From Todiramphus chloris collaris (taxonomy: Eukaryota; Chordata; Aves; Coraciiformes; Alcedinidae), in the NCBI GenBank assembly GCA_025345505.1, contig JANVCC010000047.1, positions 6,995,373 to 7,059,372 on the forward strand: DNA of 64,000 nt, written 5' to 3'. Position 1 is the stretch's first letter, and every line of letters starts with the position of its first letter. Under the pieces are notes generated by a model. It saw only the letters and a program-made list of their open reading frames with translations, ran no database searches and had not been told where the DNA came from. Positions 61,049 to 64,000 of the stretch are shown in pieces. The position numbers and the translations under genes were made by a program.

Positions 61049-61200
61049 CTGTGCACCTGCAGACAATGTAGGGATGGATCCATCTATGTACCTGCAGAGA
61101 ACATGGGGATGGATCCATCTGTGTACCTGCAGACAATGTAGGGATGGATCCATCTATGTACCTGCAGACAACATGGGGATGGATACATCTATGTACCTGC
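61049..61200. repeat. 35-bp tandem repeat, 4.3 copies
   Basis: Four full units beginning CTRTGYACCTGCAGA and ending GGGATGGATMCAT (61049-61188), then a partial CTATGTACCTGC. Copies alternate between two forms (ACAATGTAGG and AACATGGGG), so copies 1 and 3, and 2 and 4, resemble each other most. That indicates a 70-bp higher-order unit. Confidence 0.95.
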
Positions 61201-61375
61201 TCACAATTTAGCACCAGGATCTTTTAAACTTTAGGCTAATTTGCCCTGAAGAACTAAAAAGTACAAATGATACTGCATTGGAAGAGTGAGTCCCTCAATG
61301 GATGCTGAAAAGCCCTCAGAAAAAAAAACCCACAAAACTGATTTTGTATGCTTTTTAGGTAAATTCTTTAACCAG

Positions 61376-61815
61376 TGGAGGCTACGAGGATGACTGAGGG
61401 GCTGCAACACACCTGCCTGACAGAGAGCCCTGGGTCTTTTTAGTCTGGACAGGAGAAGAGTGAGAGGGGATCTAATTAATGTCTATAAATACATAAGGGC
61501 TGGGCGTCTGGAAGGAAGGGACAACCTCTTTTCACTCGTGCCTTGTGATAGGACAAGGGGCAATGGATTCAAGCTCGAGCACAGGAAGTTCCACCTCAAC
61601 ATGAGGAAGAACTTCTTTACTGTAAGGGTTACAGAGCATTGCAACAGACTCCCCAGAGAGGTTGTGGAGTCTCCTTCTCTGGAGACTTTCAAGACCTGTC
61701 TGGATACGTTTCTGCATAATCTGCTCTAGTTTTGGTCCTGCTCTGGCAGGGGAGTTGGACTTGATCATCTTCGGAGGTCCCTTCCAACCCCTAACATGTG
61801 TGATTCTATGATTTT
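61376..61815 (+). mobile_element. CR1 LINE 3' fragment, plus orientation (440 bp)
   Basis: It runs from GAGGCTACGAGGATGACTGA through GGACAAGGGGCAATGGATTC to GGAGGTCCCTTCCAACCCCT and TGATTCTATGATTTT. An 89-residue frame is a relic of the element. Confidence 0.95.
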
Positions 61816-61819
61816 GACA

Positions 61820-63545
61820 CCCAGCGAATGCAGATGAAGAGGATAAAATCTATATGCAGAACGTGTTGTGCATGCCATGCAGTGCCGGTCTGCTCGAGGC
61901 TATCACACACAAGAACAGGTTAAAAGTGTCGGGAAATTCTGAATTTTCACTCTCTGCTTCCTTCAGTATTTACATCAAGAGTTTTCACACGACATTCACT
62001 TTAAGACAAGGGTAAATTTGCTGCTGTGTGTTCATCTGTCAGATTTGCAGCTTCATGTGACTTTAATTCTCTCCTCCTCTTTCCCTAACCGCTCATCCCC
62101 TTATTTACCACACTTTAATCTCCTAACTATCTCCTTTCCCCGCCAGTGAAGCTTCTGATGTGTCACTGCTGCTACAGGAGTCAATCATCTTCAGTTCACC
62201 ATGCAGGTAAAAGGGATGAAACTGCTTTTTTATTAACAGTTCTACTACTTTTATGTTTATACAACAATGACTCCAACTGGTATTGTTTTAATCCAAATGT
62301 TTGAATGCAGAAGGACTATGCTATAGCTTTGTGAGATAAAGGAAGACAAGCACCAAATCATTCTGTTCCTAATCTAATCTGCTAAATCAAATGGTTCCCT
62401 CAAATCTGATTTTAACTGCTTCCAGGTTTGTTTTTTTTCCTCAGCTGGTTCAGACTTGCCCAAAGTGTTTCATTTGCTTTTTCAAAAGTTGCCTGACTGA
62501 CCACAGGATGGCATTTCCTCCATGTAGACCTACGTACATATACCTTATATTGCAAAAATGAACATGCTGTGTAAGAAAAAAACCTAATTATATGAAACAC
62601 TGAATATTCTGAATAAACCCAAAGGACATTTTCATTCACTCCCATCCCAGTATACCAGATCTGCATTTCCCAGACAAACATAAATTCCCCCAAACCTTAG
62701 CATCACGATGAAAATAACCAATAGACATTCACTACAGGTGGAAACTCTTCCGACAGTAACAAAAGGACTAATTATTTTTTGATGATATTTGATTAGCCAA
62801 AAGGAAAAACATCCTAAACCTCTGATAACCCACATTTCTCCCATCTGTATTTTCATTTGTTCAGAGTATTGAGCTCATTACTGGTTCTCTTTCAAAATGA
62901 TCTACCCATTCCTCTGTTTCCTCCCCTGAAAAGCAGGCATCTTTTATTCTAATCAATGAAGGACTTACACGGTATCATGTATCTGGCAACGAAATAAACC
63001 TCTAATTAGTAATTCATTAATGAGTAGAATACAACACTAAATAATCTGAGGTACTGCCCTTTCAGGTTGATTTTTTTTTTTTTTAATTCTATTTCTGCTA
63101 TTATGGTCAATTAAATGTAGATATTTTATGAATGTTACAGGCCATATTGTTTAAATTGGCTACCTTGCTAAGAGTTGGTTATCTTAAATCTGTGAGGTAA
63201 ACAAGAAGAGGGAATATTAAAGACAGTAGCTCAGCATAAAAAATGTGATATGCCCTTGAACTTATAACACTGCAGTAAGCAATTACCTTTAAGAAGCCAC
63301 CCACACAACAGAACTATGGCTTTGTTCCTTATCTTCAAAGAACAAGCCACTTGCATCTGGATCAAATCCTTTAAACAATACACGAACACTCAACATCAAA
63401 GCACTTTCATTTTCTTCAGCTATTTAATTTAATTAGAGCTAATACAGACATGAATTTAGACACTGATTGCTGTGTAGAAAATCCCCAGAATACATGTTCA
63501 TGAAATTAATCTATTTGGTTTTAATTTGGTAAAGATTTCCCCCCC
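61820..63545. other. Single-copy intron sequence upstream of the next exon's donor
   Basis: No repeat family is recognised. T-rich runs lie near 62,430 and 63,070-63,085, and a C6 run near 63,541 adjoins the exon's donor site. Confidence 0.6.
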
Positions 63546-63551
63546 CAGTAC

Positions 63552-63654
63552 CTGACAGGAGCTCCTCTGCTCTGTGCAGGTTTCAGCAAGACTGTCACAG
63601 TGCTGTCAGTTTGATTCAAAGGTGTTTCAAGTTCATACGGTGGCATAGAGGGTG
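63552..63654 (-). CDS. PTPRM: PTPRM exon, start of fibronectin type III repeat 4
   Basis: This 103-nt exon is bounded by a TTCTAG acceptor (63655-63660) and a GTACTG donor (63546-63551). It enters in phase 1 (the first two bases complete an Ala codon) and leaves in phase 2 (AG left over for Ser). The frame contains [16 protein letters not shown] followed by [10 protein letters not shown] and AQSRGAPVS, which is close to mammalian PTPRM at the junction of FN3-3 and FN3-4. An NQT sequon is a likely N-glycosylation site in the extracellular part. Its leftover AG joins T+GTC of the next exon to give Ser-Val-Tyr, as in the known protein. The preceding exons lie beyond the right edge of the window. 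Confidence 0.97.
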
Positions 63655-64000
63655 CTAGAATAAGAAAAGAGGCAAAAATAATCATTATTCCCGTGTTTCT
63701 TCTTTCAAGAGCTGTAGCTTTATTTGAATAGGTAATTTTAAAGACTTCTACAACTATAAAGACCATGTTACAGGTCTAAGATGCTTTCTGCTACAACATG
63801 AGCGTGAGACAACTGTTAAATAACTTCAGCATTAAAAAAAAAAAACCAACAAACCACAGAAATCCCAACTCACTGCTAATTTTGAGACAGGAAACAGATA
63901 CTAGTAGAAGAAAGTTTGCAGAAAGTATTGAGAATCCATGTCTGGGAGATGAAAAGTTCTCCCCAGAAGAGCATCTGCAAATGTGGATGCTGAAGTGACT

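Larger units (their letters stand above)
38435..63551 (-). other. PTPRM: PTPRM intron (25.1 kb) between the two FN3-4 exons
   Basis: The intron is bounded by GTACTG and TTAG and holds no exon that I can support. Its phase (2) is satisfied by direct joining of the flanking exons. It contains about seventeen CR1 fragments, one minisatellite, one AT-rich block, one purine tract, one 35-bp tandem repeat and several non-repetitive stretches. Confidence 0.9.
1..64000 (-). other. PTPRM: PTPRM gene, internal portion (host gene of the window)
   Basis: Every recognised exon lies on the minus strand, in the order expected for receptor-type protein tyrosine phosphatase mu: FN3 repeat 3/4 boundary, FN3-4, linker, transmembrane segment. 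The known protein is a homophilic cell-adhesion receptor with MAM, Ig and four FN3 domains outside the cell and two tyrosine phosphatase domains inside. It acts at cell-cell contacts with cadherin-catenin complexes. The splice phases are 1, 2, 0, 1, 2 at successive boundaries and join without loss of frame. The translated exons match PTPRM as I recall it much better than PTPRK, PTPRT or PTPRU; the linker plus transmembrane peptide is especially diagnostic. Neither end of the gene is in the window. Confidence 0.95.

Noticed and set aside
1-64000. CRISPR arrays, bacterial operons, rRNA or tRNA genes
   Set aside because: None found; the tandem repeats present lack unique spacers of regular length, and the window is plainly vertebrate intron.

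Overview
This is vertebrate nuclear DNA, almost certainly from a bird. About thirty fragments carry the 3'-end signature of the avian CR1 LINE (short tandem ATTCTATGA-type tails, 'TTGGAAGGGACCT' and its complement) and together cover roughly 7 kb, about 11% of the window. There is also a solo LTR that opens with the TGTCCTGGTTT motif common in avian ERVL-type LTRs. The sequence is AT-rich and low in CpG, with short exons separated by very long introns. Nothing bacterial is present: no operons, no CRISPR array, no rRNA. I recognised no tRNA gene.

The only gene I can support is the receptor-type protein tyrosine phosphatase mu gene, PTPRM, on the minus strand, running from about 63.65 kb down past position 1. 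Four exons are certain, and their reading phases join exactly. They are 63552-63654 (end of FN3 repeat 3 / start of FN3-4), 38161-38434 (most of FN3-4), 36979-37015 (a 12-codon linker) and 14085-14217 (juxtamembrane stalk, transmembrane helix and first cytoplasmic basic residues). The introns between them are 25,117, 1,145 and 22,761 bp. The 5' exons (signal peptide, MAM, Ig, FN3-1 to FN3-3) lie beyond 64,000. The cytoplasmic juxtamembrane and phosphatase-domain exons lie before position 1.

Two further in-phase candidate exons are the most interesting content. A 30-nt microexon (6512-6541) would add ten residues rich in tyrosine just inside the membrane. It matches in length and pattern the insert that the paralogue PTPRT carries at the same place. 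A 75-nt, CpG-rich, stop-free segment (33760-33834) with AG/GT borders and phase 1 at both ends would add 25 residues to the extracellular stalk. If both are optional, the gene can vary the peptide on each side of the membrane helix independently.

Layout: 1-6.5 kb, intron with a homeodomain-motif and CpG-containing block near 4-4.5 kb; 6.5 kb microexon; 7.4-8.2 kb, CR1 interrupted by a 202-bp LTR-like insertion; 14.1 kb transmembrane exon; 14.2-36.9 kb, long intron with many CR1s, a complete solo LTR (21784-22535, 5-bp target duplication) and the candidate stalk exon at 33.8 kb; 37-38.4 kb, two exons; 38.4-63.5 kb, the longest intron, with a 13-bp minisatellite (43.8 kb), AT-rich block (45.6 kb), purine tract (50 kb), CpG-rich block (51.2 kb), CR1 cluster (53-62 kb) and a 35-bp tandem repeat (61.05 kb); 63.6 kb exon.

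Apart from these exons, the open reading frames are chance frames or lie in repeats. No wholly new multi-gene system was found; the best candidates for undescribed biology are the two optional exons.
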